DNA of 64,000 bases from Azospirillum griseum (GTDB lineage: Bacteria > Pseudomonadota > Alphaproteobacteria > Azospirillales > Azospirillaceae), in assembly GCF_003966125.1 (NCBI RefSeq), contig NZ_RXMA01000009.1, positions 1 to 64,000 of the forward strand, in the 5' to 3' direction. Within the stretch, counting starts at the first letter, position 1; every line of letters begins with the position of its first letter. Positions 42,780-54,048 of this stretch are shown in pieces. The translations under genes were made by a program, and so were the position numbers. Under the pieces are notes generated by a model, which did not search any database, was not told the origin of the DNA, and was given only the letters and a program-made list of their open reading frames with translations.

Positions 42780-43838
42780 ATGACCCATCGGATGACGTTT
42801 CACACGGTTGATCTGCTCACCCGCGACGGCGCGCGGTTGAGCTTTCCTTGCGCCGAGGATCAAAGCGTGGTGGAGGCCGCCGCCGCCGCCGATCTGTTCC
42901 TGCCGGTGGTCTGCCGCGAGGGCGGTTGCGGGGCCTGCCGCGCCACCGCCGAAAGCGGGGATTACCAGCTTGGCCCCCACAGCGAGGCGGCCCTGTCGGC
43001 GGCGGACGCCGCCCGCCGGGCGATCCTGCTGTGCCGGACCTACCCGCGCGGCCCGCTGGCGCTGTCGGCCCCCTTCGACCGCGCCCGCATCCTGACCCAG
43101 GCGCTGCGCCCGCGCCACGCGGTGGTGAGCGAACGGACCCTGATCGGCGCGCGCACCGTCCGCCTGCGCCTGACCCTGGAGGATGAGGGGGAGGGGTCGG
43201 CGGCGGAGTTCGAAGCCGGGCAGTATATGGAATTGGAAATCCCGGACGGGGCGGGGTTGCGCCGCGCCTATTCATTGGCCAACACCGCCAATTGGGATGG
43301 CACGCTGGAGTTTTTGATCCGGCTGCACCCTCAAGGCCATTTTTCCGAGTATCTGGAACGGCGCGCGGCGGTTGGCGACCGGCTGCGCGTGCATGGCCCG
43401 CTCGGCGGCTTCACCCTGCGCGAAAACGGCTTGCGGCCACGCTGGTTCGTGGCGGGGGGAACCGGGCTGGCCCCGATGCTGTCGATGCTGCGGCGGATGG
43501 CGGAGTATCAGGACCCGCAGCCCGCCCGCCTCTATTTCGGTGTCAACCGGGCCGAGGAGCTGTTCGCGCTCGAAGAATTGGGGGCGCTGACCGACTCCTT
43601 GCCGGGCGGCTTCGCCCTGATCCCCTGCGTCTGGCAGGCGGAGGCCGACTGGTCGGGCGTGGTGGGAACCCCGGCGGACGCCCTGCGCGCCGATCTGGCG
43701 GCGATGAGCGGGGAAGCGCCTGACCTTTACGTCTGCGGCCCACCCGCCTTGATCGCGGCGGTGGAGCAGGCGGCGCGCGACCGGGGCGTGCCGGACGATC
43801 ACCTGTTCAGCGAACGTTTCCTGCCCGGTGCCCGTTGA
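42780..43838 (+). CDS. Ferredoxin-NAD(P)H reductase, likely electron donor to Hcp
   Basis: 352 residues. An N-terminal plant-type [2Fe-2S] ferredoxin (~5-95) has VVCREGGCGACRAT and the fourth Cys in ILLCRTYPRG. An FAD-binding domain (~105-205) has RRAYSLAN, and an NAD-binding domain (~210-350) has WFVAGGTGLAPMLSMLRRM and LYVCGPPALIAAVEQ. This order matches benzoate dioxygenase/methane monooxygenase reductases (BenC, MmoC). E. coli Hcr has the ferredoxin at the C-terminus instead. The position 91 bases after hcp suggests it supplies electrons to Hcp. An alternative start is the ATG at 42792. Confidence 0.88.
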   Translation: MTHRMTFHTVDLLTRDGARLSFPCAEDQSVVEAAAAADLFLPVVCREGGCGACRATAESGDYQLGPHSEAALSAADAARRAILLCRTYPRGPLALSAPFDRARILTQALRPRHAVVSERTLIGARTVRLRLTLEDEGEGSAAEFEAGQYMELEIPDGAGLRRAYSLANTANWDGTLEFLIRLHPQGHFSEYLERRAAVGDRLRVHGPLGGFTLRENGLRPRWFVAGGTGLAPMLSMLRRMAEYQDPQPARLYFGVNRAEELFALEELGALTDSLPGGFALIPCVWQAEADWSGVVGTPADALRADLAAMSGEAPDLYVCGPPALIAAVEQAARDRGVPDDHLFSERFLPGAR

Positions 43839-43885
43839 CCCGCCAATGTTGACCGGCTGGTCGTGACGCTGTCTTGCGAACAACA

Positions 43886-43918
43886 AAAAACCCCCGCTCC
43901 ATCGGAGCGGGGGTTTTT
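43886..43918. terminator. Bidirectional intrinsic terminator
   Basis: AAAAACCCCCGCTCC (43886-43900), loop ATC, and GGAGCGGGGGTTTTT (43904-43918). It serves both the rightward reductase gene and the leftward cold-shock gene that end on either side. Confidence 0.9.
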
Positions 43919-43941
43919 CGCATCACATCACGACGATGGAC

Positions 43942-44523
43942 TTAGGCCAGTTCGATGCGCTGCGCTTCCGGACCCTTGGCACCCTGGCGGATGCTGACGC
44001 GGACCTGTTCGCCATCGGCCAGCGACTGGATGCCCGAACGCTCCAGCGCACGGATGTGCACGAAGATGTCCTTGCCGCCCGAGGACGGGGCGATGAAGCC
44101 GAAGCCCTTGGTCACGTTGAACCACTTGACGGTGCCGTCAACGGTCTCGCCCGAATCGCCGCCGCCGTAGGAATCACGGCCGTAACCGCCGTCGTTGCCC
44201 CAGCTGTCGCCACGGTCGCGCGAACGGGCCGCCGGACGGCTGCTCGGCGCGGCGGTGGACAGGTCGACGGAGTGGATGGTGGCGACCTGCGGGCCCTTCG
44301 GGCCGCGCGACAGGTCGCACACAATGGTGGCACCCTCGTCGAGGCTGTCATGGCCGCTGAACTGCAGAACCGTCGAATGCAGGAAGGCGTCGGGCGAGCC
44401 GTCTTCGGGCGTCACGAAGCCGAAGCCCTTGGTGCCGTTGAACCACTTGACGGTGGCCCGGATGTCGCGCTGGGTGATCTCGGGGGCGCGGAACGAATTG
44501 TTACGCTGCGGACGATCGAACAT
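43942..44523 (-). CDS. Cold-shock protein with two CSD domains
   Basis: 193 residues from the ATG at 44523. Two cold-shock domains lie in tandem: residues ~23-87 (TVKWFNGTKGFGFVTPEDGS, DAFLHSTVLQFSG) and ~128-192 (TVKWFNVTKGFGFIAPSSGG, DIFVHIRALERSG), each with the RNP1 (KGFGFV/I) and RNP2-like (DAFLH, DIFVH) nucleic-acid-binding motifs. A Gly/Asp/Arg/Ser-rich linker of ~35 residues joins them. Such double-CSD proteins are typical of alphaproteobacteria and act as RNA chaperones. It is transcribed alone, followed by a strong terminator. Confidence 0.95.
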   Translation of the reverse strand: MFDRPQRNNSFRAPEITQRDIRATVKWFNGTKGFGFVTPEDGSPDAFLHSTVLQFSGHDSLDEGATIVCDLSRGPKGPQVATIHSVDLSTAAPSSRPAARSRDRGDSWGNDGGYGRDSYGGGDSGETVDGTVKWFNVTKGFGFIAPSSGGKDIFVHIRALERSGIQSLADGEQVRVSIRQGAKGPEAQRIELA

Positions 44524-44739
44524 AAGTGCAGTCTCATCTGTCGTGTTACACCGCATCCCGAAACGCCGGAACACGGCTCAGGGACCATGAGCCGTTCCGT
44601 GGCGAAATTCAATCGGGATTGCGCCCAGGGGCGGGAAACACGACAGAAATTTCCAAAACGCGCAAAAGCGGGCCGGGCGCGGGGAGACTCGCGCCCGGTC
44701 GGCCTTGGCAATCACGCGGCTGCGATCACAGGGTGACGA

Positions 44740-45255
<516 letters not shown>

Positions 45256-45483
45256 CTCGGCATCTCTGAAGTCACGCGGGTCTGAAATCACGCGGGCGCC
45301 GGCCCGTCGCCGTCGCAGGGGCGCATCCATAGCGCAGCCGTGGCGCGCGGCTCAAGAGGATGATGGCACGGGCGGCACCGAGCGACGTTCGTCCCGATTG
45401 CGGATTAACGATTTTGCGCCATCTTCTCTGATAGTCCTGAAGTGCAGTATGCTTTTTGCCGACCGGAACCCGAGCCTGACCCC

Positions 45484-46233
45484 ATGAGCAGCCCTTCCAG
45501 CATCGACACCCGACGCATGCAGATCCCGGCGGGAACCATCCTGATGCATCAGGGAACCTACGGCGACCGCGCGTGGCTGATCGAATCCGGGGAGTTGGAG
45601 GCCCTGCTGGAGCGGCCCGAGGGGCTGAAAAAGCTGGGTGTCATCACCGCCGGGGCGGTGGTGGGGGAAATGGCGTTGATCGACAACGGCACCCGCAGCG
45701 CCACCGTGCGGACCATCACCTCCGTCACGGCGGTGGAGCTGACGCGCGACACCTTTCAGGCGATGCTGCGCAAATCGCCGCCGCTGATCCGCTATCTGCT
45801 GGAAAGCCTGATCGCGGCGATCCGCCGCAACTATGGCCTTCCGCAGCCGGAACGGGTGGATGGAGGAACGGACATCCGATCCTCCACCTCCTTTCAGACC
45901 CTGGCCGAACGGCGGATGTTCCGCCCGGGCCATGTCTTCTTCCGCCAGAACGACGAGGGGATGGCCGCCTACCTCATCCAATCCGGCCAGGTGTCCATCC
46001 ATCGGGTCACTGGGTTCGAGGACAAGGAGCTTGCGCGGCTGGGGCCGGGCCGCATCTTTGGCGAATTGGCGTTGCTGACCAACCACCCGCGCGCCGCCAC
46101 CGCGACGGCGGTGGAGCCGACCGTCTGCGAAATCATCCGCAAGGAAGCCTTTGCGCAAGCCCTGTCGGCGATGCCGCCGATCTTGAAGACGCTGACCCGC
46201 ATCTATATCAAGCAGCTTTCCACCCCCCGCTGA
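45484..46233 (+). CDS. Tandem cyclic-nucleotide-binding-domain protein without HTH
   Basis: 249 residues from the ATG at 45484. Two cNMP-binding domains follow one another: ~8-118, with the phosphate-binding cassette VVGEMALIDNGTRSATVRTI, and ~135-245, with IFGELALLTNHPRAATATAV. Both cassettes keep the Glu and Arg used to hold the nucleotide. There is no helix-turn-helix, kinase or transport domain, so it is not a CRP-type activator. The arrangement recalls the regulatory subunit of protein kinase A. It is 14 bases before rnhB. A partner has not been found in the window. Confidence 0.9.
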   Translation: MSSPSSIDTRRMQIPAGTILMHQGTYGDRAWLIESGELEALLERPEGLKKLGVITAGAVVGEMALIDNGTRSATVRTITSVTAVELTRDTFQAMLRKSPPLIRYLLESLIAAIRRNYGLPQPERVDGGTDIRSSTSFQTLAERRMFRPGHVFFRQNDEGMAAYLIQSGQVSIHRVTGFEDKELARLGPGRIFGELALLTNHPRAATATAVEPTVCEIIRKEAFAQALSAMPPILKTLTRIYIKQLSTPR

Positions 46234-46247
46234 CAGCGCCTCAGGAC

Positions 46248-48102
<1,855 letters not shown>

Positions 48103-48188
48103 TCTGCCTGCCGCCCCCCTGCCAAGGGCTATCGGAAGATCCTCACGGCGGCTTGGCAGGCGGTCGCCGCTGTGTTACGCGTTCGCGC

Positions 48189-48572
48189 ATGAACACGCTC
48201 TTCGCCACCGTCACCGCTCCCACCCCGCGTTCGGCGGTGTCGGCGGCGTCGTCCCGCTGCTTCGTTCGCGATCTGGTGATGGACGCGTTGATCGGCGTCT
48301 ACGCGCACGAACGCCAGACGGCGCAGCGCATCCGTTTGAACGTCGATCTGGATCTGATCGCCCCCGGCGTCACCGGCGAAGACACGCTGGCCGTGGTCAA
48401 GGGCGTCGTCACCCAGGGTCATGTCACGCTGGTGGAAACGCTGGCCGAACGCATCGCCGACCGCTGCCTGGCCGACGCCCGCGTGCGCACCGCGCGGGTC
48501 CGGGTGGAAAAGCTGGACGTGTTCCCCGACGCCGCCAGCGTGGGCGTGGAGATCGAACGGGCACGGGCCTGA
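48189..48572 (+). CDS. folB: Dihydroneopterin aldolase with an internal deletion
   Basis: 127 residues from the ATG at 48189. The FolB fold is clear: FVRDLVMDALIGVYAHERQT with the conserved Glu near residue 42, TLVETLAERIADRCL with the second Glu and RVRVEKLDVFPDAASVGVEI with the catalytic Lys. Between the GED and LVETLAE elements only about 20 residues are present where homologues have about 29. The segment that normally carries the conserved Ser-Tyr-x-x-Ile, including an active-site Tyr, is absent. The frame is intact, so the protein is probably made; whether it is fully active is open. Confidence 0.85.
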   Translation: MNTLFATVTAPTPRSAVSAASSRCFVRDLVMDALIGVYAHERQTAQRIRLNVDLDLIAPGVTGEDTLAVVKGVVTQGHVTLVETLAERIADRCLADARVRTARVRVEKLDVFPDAASVGVEIERARA

Positions 48573-48596
48573 TCCATTTTTGCCGTTGCGCATGAC

Positions 48597-48631
48597 AAAG
48601 CCCCTGTTCCAGGCCGGAACAGGGGCTTTTT
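48597..48631. terminator. Bidirectional intrinsic terminator
   Basis: AAAGCCCCTGTTCC (48597-48610) and GGAACAGGGGCTTTTT (48616-48631). It ends rightward folB transcription and probably also leftward pcaG transcription. Confidence 0.88.
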
Positions 48632-48662
48632 GCGTTCGGTGCGGTCTTGCTTCAGCGCGGCC

Positions 48663-49211
48663 TTACAGGTCGAAGAACACGGTTTCCCGGTCGCCCTGCA
48701 AACGCACGTCGAAGCGGTAGACGACCCCACCCGGCGTGACCGTGCGTTCGGCCAGCAGGGTGGCGCGGCGGTCGGCGGGGACCACGGCCAGGGTCGGATC
48801 CTCGGCGTTGGCCCGCTCCTCGTCGGCGAAATAGACGCGGGTGAAGGCGTGGACCAGCATGCCGCGCGCGAACACGGTCATGGCGATCTGCGGGGCCTCA
48901 CCGTCGCCGGTCGATCCCGGCTTGACGGTGTCGAAGTGGTAGACGCCCTCTTCGGTCGTTCCGCAGCGGCCAAAGCCCGCCGCCCCCGGCTGGATGCGGC
49001 CCTCGGCGTCGGCCTGCCAGATCTCCAGGATGCAGTCGCGGATCGGCGTGCCTTCGCCGTCGGTGACGGTCCCCTGCAGGCGGATGCGCTCGCCCGGCGT
49101 GTCGGTGGTGGCAAGAACGTTGCTGAGGATGGCGCGGCGGCCATACAGCTCCGGCGTCCAGGCGTAGGCGTAGTAGGGGCCGACGGTTTGGGACGGGGTT
49201 TGCTTCAGCAT
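48663..49211 (-). CDS. pcaG: Protocatechuate 3,4-dioxygenase alpha subunit
   Basis: 182 residues. TPSQTVGPYYAYAWTPE opens the protein as in other PcaG sequences. The intradiol dioxygenase fold follows: ILEIWQADAEGRIQPG near 62, GVYHFDTVKPGSTGDGEAPQ near 88, ARGMLVHAFTRVYFADE near 112 and VYRFDVRLQGDRETVFFDL at the end. As usual for alpha subunits the Fe ligands are not complete. It pairs with PcaH to open the protocatechuate ring. The gene is last in the leftward pca series, three bases after pcaH. Confidence 0.95.
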   Translation of the reverse strand: MLKQTPSQTVGPYYAYAWTPELYGRRAILSNVLATTDTPGERIRLQGTVTDGEGTPIRDCILEIWQADAEGRIQPGAAGFGRCGTTEEGVYHFDTVKPGSTGDGEAPQIAMTVFARGMLVHAFTRVYFADEERANAEDPTLAVVPADRRATLLAERTVTPGGVVYRFDVRLQGDRETVFFDL

Positions 49212-49214
49212 GGC

Positions 49215-49934
49215 TCAGGCCTCCATCGGCGTGGCTTTGCGGCCGCGCAGGACAATGTCGAATTCATAGCCGAGCGCCCACACCGGCTCGGTCACGTCGA
49301 TCGAGAAGCGGGAAATCAGCAGATCGCGCGCGCCCTCGGGAATGCCGTTGTAGATGGGATCGAGCGGCAACAGCGGATCGCCGGGGAAATACATCTGCGT
49401 GACCAGGCGGGTCAGATAGGACGGCCCGAACAGCGAGAAATGGATGTGGGCCGGACGCCACGCGTTGTGGTGGTTGCCCCAGGGATAGGCCCCCGGCTTG
49501 ATCGAGGTGAAGCGGTAACGCCCCTGATCGTCGGTCATGCAGCGGCCCGCCCCGAAGAAATTCGGGTCGAGCGGCGCGTCGTGCTGGTCCCAGCGGTGGA
49601 CGTAGCGGCCCGCCGCGTTGGCCTGCCAGATTTCCAGCAGCGTGTTCGGCACCGGGCGGCCATCCTCGTCCAACACCCGGCCGGTGACGATGATGCGCTC
49701 GCCCAGCGGTTCGCCGTTGTTGCGGCCGTTTTTGGTCAGGTCGTTGTCGAGTTCGCCCACGCTGTCATGGCCGAACACCGGCCCGCTGCGGGTCAGCAGG
49801 CTTTGCTTGACCGGGATCAGCGGTTTGCGCGGCGACCGCAGGATGGTCGATTGATAGGCGGGGGACAGATAGGGCGGGTGCTGGTTCCAATCGCGCGGCG
49901 CGACATCCGCACCGGCCTGCGGGGTGACAGTCAT
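49215..49934 (-). CDS. pcaH: Protocatechuate 3,4-dioxygenase beta subunit
   Basis: 239 residues from the ATG at 49934 with AGGAGA upstream. It binds the catalytic iron(III). The Tyr ligand in AAGRYVHRWDQHDAPLDPNF, the second Tyr in KPGAYPWGNHHNAW and the His pair in RPAHIHFSLFG are all present. The start PPYLSPAYQSTILRSPRKPL matches other PcaH proteins. It opens protocatechuate to 3-carboxy-cis,cis-muconate. The 235-base gap upstream suggests that pcaHG also has a promoter of its own. Confidence 0.96.
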   Translation of the reverse strand: MTVTPQAGADVAPRDWNQHPPYLSPAYQSTILRSPRKPLIPVKQSLLTRSGPVFGHDSVGELDNDLTKNGRNNGEPLGERIIVTGRVLDEDGRPVPNTLLEIWQANAAGRYVHRWDQHDAPLDPNFFGAGRCMTDDQGRYRFTSIKPGAYPWGNHHNAWRPAHIHFSLFGPSYLTRLVTQMYFPGDPLLPLDPIYNGIPEGARDLLISRFSIDVTEPVWALGYEFDIVLRGRKATPMEA

Positions 49935-50034
49935 CTCGGGCGTCTCCTTGGACGTTTGTTTTGTGCTTTTTGGATCGGACCATCCGCGACAGCGTGTCGT
50001 CTGTGGCGTGGTGTCGCGTCCTGATGGGGCCATT

Positions 50035-50051
50035 ATGGACCGATGGTCCAT
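50035..50051. promoter_or_regulatory. Palindrome upstream of pcaHG
   Basis: ATGGACC-GAT-GGTCCAT, perfect seven-base arms, 101 bases before the pcaH start within the only sizeable gap inside the pca series. On the plus strand TTTTT follows, so a weak terminator reading rightwards is possible, but an operator is more plausible. Confidence 0.5.
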
Positions 50052-50169
50052 TTTTGTGAAACGCGAAGACTGGACCGCTGCGGTTCACTTTCTGAACCAT
50101 GGGTGTCGCCGACCGTGCGCGTCCTCCATCGTGATGGAATGGGACAATCAATCCGGCGCCAACATGGCC

Positions 50170-51531
50170 CTACGTTTGCGCGGCGTGATGCGCCAGCGCC
50201 CGGTCGATGAAATGCCCCGCCGACCCGATGTAGTTCAGCGGATCGAACAGGCGGTCCAGCCCGTCCAGCCCCAGCGCGGCGACGATCTCCGCGTCTTCGG
50301 CCAGCAGGTCGCGCAACGGGCGCTGGTCGGCGATGGCGCGGCGGCTGGCCTCGGCCACGCGGGCGTGGGCGGCCAAACGGCCCATCGCCTCGCCCAGCGC
50401 CATCGTCACCGCTTCGGCCAAGATCAGCCCGCGCGTCATCTCCAGATTGGACCGCATCCGGGCGGCGTCCACCGTCAGCCCGTCGATCAGCCCCACCGCG
50501 TGGCGGGTGGCCCCGGCGACCAGCCGGGCCAGATCGGGCAGGGCCTGCCATTCGGCGTGCCAGCCGCCCAGGCCGCGTTCATGCTCCTGCACCTGTGCCG
50601 CGAGCAGGCCGCCGACCAGGGCGGGCGCGCGCACGGCGGTGGAGAGCAGGACCGCGCAGGACACCGGGTTGCGCTTGTGCGGCATGGTGGAGGAGCCGCC
50701 GCGACCGGGGCCGGAGGGTTCGAACGCCTCGCCCACCTCCATCTGCATCATCAGCGACACGTCGCGCCCGATGGTCCCCAGCGTTCCGGCCAGGATGCCC
50801 AGCGCGCCCGCCAGCTCGGTCACGCGGTCGCGGCTGGCGTGCCAGGGCAGGGCGGGCAGGGGCAGGGCCAGTTCGCCCGCCAGCGCGGCGGTCACCGCCG
50901 GACCCGCCGACCCCAACGCGGCCAAGGTTCCCGCCGCCCCGCCGAATTGCAGCGCCAGCCGCCCGCGCGCCGCCGCCAACCGCTCGCGGTCGCGCCCCAG
51001 CGCGTCGAGCCAAACCGCCGCCTTCAGGCCGAAGCTGGTCGGCAGGGCGTGTTGCAGCCAGGTGCGCGCCACCATCGGCGTGTCGCGGTGGCGGTCGGCC
51101 AGCGCGGCCAAACCATTGGCCAAGGCCGCCGCATCGCGCTCCAACCCGTCGAGGAAGCGGCGCAGTTGCAGCATCAAGCCGCTGTCCATCGCGTCCTGGC
51201 TGGTCGCCCCCCAATGGACGAAGCGGGCGGCGTCCTCGTCCGCCTCCTTCACCTTGCGGGTCAGATGCTTGACCAGCGGGATGGCGGTGTTGCCCGCCAG
51301 GGCCGCTTCCGCCCCCAGCGCGTCGGCGTCGTACAGTGCGGCGTCGCAGGCCGCCGCGATGGCGGGCACGGCGCTGGCCGGGATCACGCCCACCGCCGCC
51401 TCCGCCCGCGCCAGGGCCGCTTCGAAATCCAGCATCCCTTGCAACCGGGCGCAGGGGGAAAAGGCGTCCGCCGCCTCCGCCGTGGTGAACAGGGGGTCGA
51501 GCAGCGGATCGGCGTGGAGCGGCGTGGTCAT
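50170..51531 (-). CDS. pcaB: 3-carboxy-cis,cis-muconate cycloisomerase
   Basis: 453 residues of the fumarase/aspartase superfamily. It has HWGATSQDAMDSGLMLQLRR near residue 105, VARTWLQHALPTSFGLKAAV near 155 and the family signature GGSSTMPHKRNPVSCAVLLS near 270. This is the second step of the protocatechuate branch, giving 4-carboxymuconolactone. The start overlaps the pcaDC stop as ATGA, so the two are translationally coupled. Confidence 0.95.
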   Translation of the reverse strand: MTTPLHADPLLDPLFTTAEAADAFSPCARLQGMLDFEAALARAEAAVGVIPASAVPAIAAACDAALYDADALGAEAALAGNTAIPLVKHLTRKVKEADEDAARFVHWGATSQDAMDSGLMLQLRRFLDGLERDAAALANGLAALADRHRDTPMVARTWLQHALPTSFGLKAAVWLDALGRDRERLAAARGRLALQFGGAAGTLAALGSAGPAVTAALAGELALPLPALPWHASRDRVTELAGALGILAGTLGTIGRDVSLMMQMEVGEAFEPSGPGRGGSSTMPHKRNPVSCAVLLSTAVRAPALVGGLLAAQVQEHERGLGGWHAEWQALPDLARLVAGATRHAVGLIDGLTVDAARMRSNLEMTRGLILAEAVTMALGEAMGRLAAHARVAEASRRAIADQRPLRDLLAEDAEIVAALGLDGLDRLFDPLNYIGSAGHFIDRALAHHAAQT

Positions 51532-52733
51532 CCGACGTTCCCCTCGGCGTCCATCTCCTCATAGACCGCGCGGGCCAGCGCGATGGCGTGGTTGGCGGTG
51601 GGAACCCCGGCGTAGACGGCGACCTGCATCAGGATTTCCTTGACCTCGTCGCGGCTGACGCCGGTGTTGCGGGTGGCGCGGATGTGCAGCTTGAATTCAC
51701 CATCCTTGCCCAGGGCGGCCAGCATGCCGATGGTCAGCAGGCTGCGGGTCTTGCGATCCAGGCCGGGGCGGGTCCAGATCGACCCCCAGGCGGTCTTGGT
51801 GATGAATTCCTGGAAATCGCGGTCGAAATCGCTGGCGCGCGCGGTGGAACGGTCAACATGGGCGTCGCCCAGCACGGCGCGGCGCACCGTCATGCCCCGG
51901 TCGTACAGGCCGCGTTCCGGCATTTCCGCCGGAACCGACAGGCCGCTGAGGACGTCCAGGATCAGGCGGCTCAACGCGGCGGGCTGTTCCACGCAGGGGA
52001 TGTGCGCGGCGTCGGGCAGGGTGACGAAGCGCGCGCCAGGGATGGACTCGGCCAGCGCGCGGGCCAGATCGGGCGGGGTCGCCAGATCCTCCGTCCCCAC
52101 CACCACCAGCGTCGGCGCGGTGATGCGGGCGTTGTCGGCGCGCAGATCGGCGTCGCGGATCGCCATGGCGCAGCCGATGTAGCCATCCTGCGGCGTCCGG
52201 CTGAGCATGGCGACATAGCCGCGCAACGGGTCGGGGTTGTTCTCGCGGAACCGCGCGGTGAACCAGCGGGTCATCACCGCGTCGGCGATGCTCGACAGGC
52301 CGTTCGCGCGGATCGCGGCGATGCGGTCGGCCCAGATCGACGGCGGGCCGATCAGCCCGGCGGTGTCGCACAGGATCAGCCCGTCCACCCGCTCCGGGGC
52401 CTTCACCGCCAGCCGTTGCGCCATCATGCCGCCGATGGACAGGCCGCAGACATGGGCGCGGGCGATGCCCAGCGCGTCGAGCAGGCCCAGCGCGTCGTCG
52501 GCCAGATCGTCCATGCTGTACCCGCTGTCGGCCCCGATGGCCGGAACCGCGCTCAGCCCATGGCCGCGCATGTCATAGCGCAGAACGCGGAAGCGCGCGG
52601 TCAGCGCGGGCATCACCGCGTCCCAGACGGTCAGCGTCGTGCCGATGGAGTTGGCGAGCAGCAGCACCGGCGCGTTGGCCGGACCCGTCAGGTCGTAATG
52701 GACCGTCAGGCCGTTGGCGGTGGTGAAGGGCAT
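51528..52733 (-). CDS. pcaL: PcaD-PcaC fusion: 3-oxoadipate enol-lactonase / 4-carboxymuconolactone decarboxylase
   Basis: 401 residues. Residues 1-~260 are an alpha/beta hydrolase (PcaD): LLLANSIGTTLTVWDAVMPA, the nucleophile elbow AHVCGLSIGGMMAQRLA with Ser near 97, and the Asp/His region VVGTEDLATPPDLARALAES and LPDAAHIPCVEQP. Residues ~275-401 form the carboxymuconolactone decarboxylase (PcaC): RGMTVRRAVLGDAHVDRSTA, TRPGLDRKTRSLLTIGMLAA and AGVPTANHAIALARAVYEEM. A single chain thus carries both consecutive steps, as in PcaL of actinobacteria and some alphaproteobacteria. Confidence 0.95.
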   Translation of the reverse strand: MPFTTANGLTVHYDLTGPANAPVLLLANSIGTTLTVWDAVMPALTARFRVLRYDMRGHGLSAVPAIGADSGYSMDDLADDALGLLDALGIARAHVCGLSIGGMMAQRLAVKAPERVDGLILCDTAGLIGPPSIWADRIAAIRANGLSSIADAVMTRWFTARFRENNPDPLRGYVAMLSRTPQDGYIGCAMAIRDADLRADNARITAPTLVVVGTEDLATPPDLARALAESIPGARFVTLPDAAHIPCVEQPAALSRLILDVLSGLSVPAEMPERGLYDRGMTVRRAVLGDAHVDRSTARASDFDRDFQEFITKTAWGSIWTRPGLDRKTRSLLTIGMLAALGKDGEFKLHIRATRNTGVSRDEVKEILMQVAVYAGVPTANHAIALARAVYEEMDAEGNVG

Positions 52734-52801
52734 GGGGTCCTCCCGGACGGGGTTTGTTTGTTCTTGGTTGGCGCAACACTGTTCGGGGCACCCGGCGAAC
52801 A

Positions 52802-52834
52802 GCCCCCAACCGCCGCTTGGGCGGGGTTGGGGGC
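52802..52834. repeat. Hairpin between pcaF and pcaDC
   Basis: GCCCCCAACC (52802-52811) and GGTTGGGGGC (52825-52834). There is no T run. It lies in the 111-base gap of the leftward operon and may protect or partly terminate the pcaIJF message. Confidence 0.5.
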
Positions 52835-52844
52835 CGTGGCCGCG

Positions 52845-54044
52845 TCACACCCGCTCGATCATCAGGGCGATGCCCTGGCCGACGCCGATGCACATGGTGC
52901 AGAGTGCGCTGCGACCGCCGGTCCGCTCAAGCTGATAGAGCGCGGTCGTCACCAGACGCGCGCCGCTCATGCCCAGCGGGTGGCCCAGCGCGATGGCCCC
53001 GCCGTTGGGGTTCACATGCGCGGCGTCGTCGGGCAGGCCCAGTTCGCGCATCACCGCCAGACCCTGGGCGGCGAACGCCTCGTTCAGCTCGATCAGATCG
53101 ACCGAACCGATGCCACGGCCCAGCCGTTCCAGCAGCTTCTTGGTGGCGGGGGCGGGGCCGATGCCCATGACGCGCGGCGGAACCCCGGCGGTGGCCCCGG
53201 CGAGGATGCGCGCGCGCGGCGTGAGGCCGAAACGCTTGACCGCCGCCTCCGACGCGATGAGGACGGCGCAGGCCCCATCGTTGACGCCGGACGCGTTGCC
53301 CGCCGTCACCGTGCCGCCCGGACGGACCACCGGCTTCAGCGCCGCCAGCGCCTCCAGCGTGGTGGCGCGCGGGTGCTCGTCGGTCGTCACCGTGGTGTCG
53401 CCCTTGCGACCCTTCACGACCACCGGGGTGATTTCCTGGGCCAGCGTGCCATCGGCGATGGCGCGGGCGGCGCGCTGCTGGCTGCGCAGGGCGAAGGCGT
53501 CCTGGTCGGCGCGGCTGATCGCCCAGTCGGTCGCGACGTTTTCCGCCGTTTCCGGCATGGAATCGACGCCATGCAGCGCCTTCATCGCCGGGTTGACGAA
53601 GCGCCAGCCGATCGTCGTGTCAAAGATGTCGGCGGCGCGGGAAAAGGCGCTGTCCGCCTTGCCCATCACGAAGGGGGCGCGGCTCATGCTTTCCACGCCA
53701 CCGGCGATCATCAGATCGGCCTCTCCGGCCTTGATGGCGCGGGCGGCGGTGGCGACGGCGTCCAGGCCGGAGCCGCAGAGCCGGTTCATCGTGGTTCCCG
53801 ACACGACGTCCGGCAGACCGGCCAGCAGGCTGGACATGCGGGCGACGTTGCGGTTGTCCTCCCCCGCCTGGTTGGCGCAGCCGAAGATGACGTCATCGAC
53901 GGCGGTCCAATCGACCCCGGCGTTGCGCGCCATCAGGGCGCGCAGGGGGACGGCCCCCAGATCGTCGGCGCGGACCGACGACAGCGCCCCGGCGTAACGC
54001 CCGATGGGCGTGCGGATGGCGTCGCAGATGTAGGCTTCGGTCAT
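52845..54044 (-). CDS. pcaF: 3-oxoadipyl-CoA thiolase
   Basis: 399 residues from the ATG at 54044. A thiolase: the nucleophile Cys in [20 protein letters not shown] near residue 90, [20 protein letters not shown], then [20 protein letters not shown] with the His near 355 and [19 protein letters not shown] with the C-terminal Cys. It splits 3-oxoadipyl-CoA into succinyl-CoA and acetyl-CoA. Four bases separate it from pcaJ. Confidence 0.95.
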   Translation of the reverse strand: MTEAYICDAIRTPIGRYAGALSSVRADDLGAVPLRALMARNAGVDWTAVDDVIFGCANQAGEDNRNVARMSSLLAGLPDVVSGTTMNRLCGSGLDAVATAARAIKAGEADLMIAGGVESMSRAPFVMGKADSAFSRAADIFDTTIGWRFVNPAMKALHGVDSMPETAENVATDWAISRADQDAFALRSQQRAARAIADGTLAQEITPVVVKGRKGDTTVTTDEHPRATTLEALAALKPVVRPGGTVTAGNASGVNDGACAVLIASEAAVKRFGLTPRARILAGATAGVPPRVMGIGPAPATKKLLERLGRGIGSVDLIELNEAFAAQGLAVMRELGLPDDAAHVNPNGGAIALGHPLGMSGARLVTTALYQLERTGGRSALCTMCIGVGQGIALMIERV

Positions 54045-54048
54045 GCTC

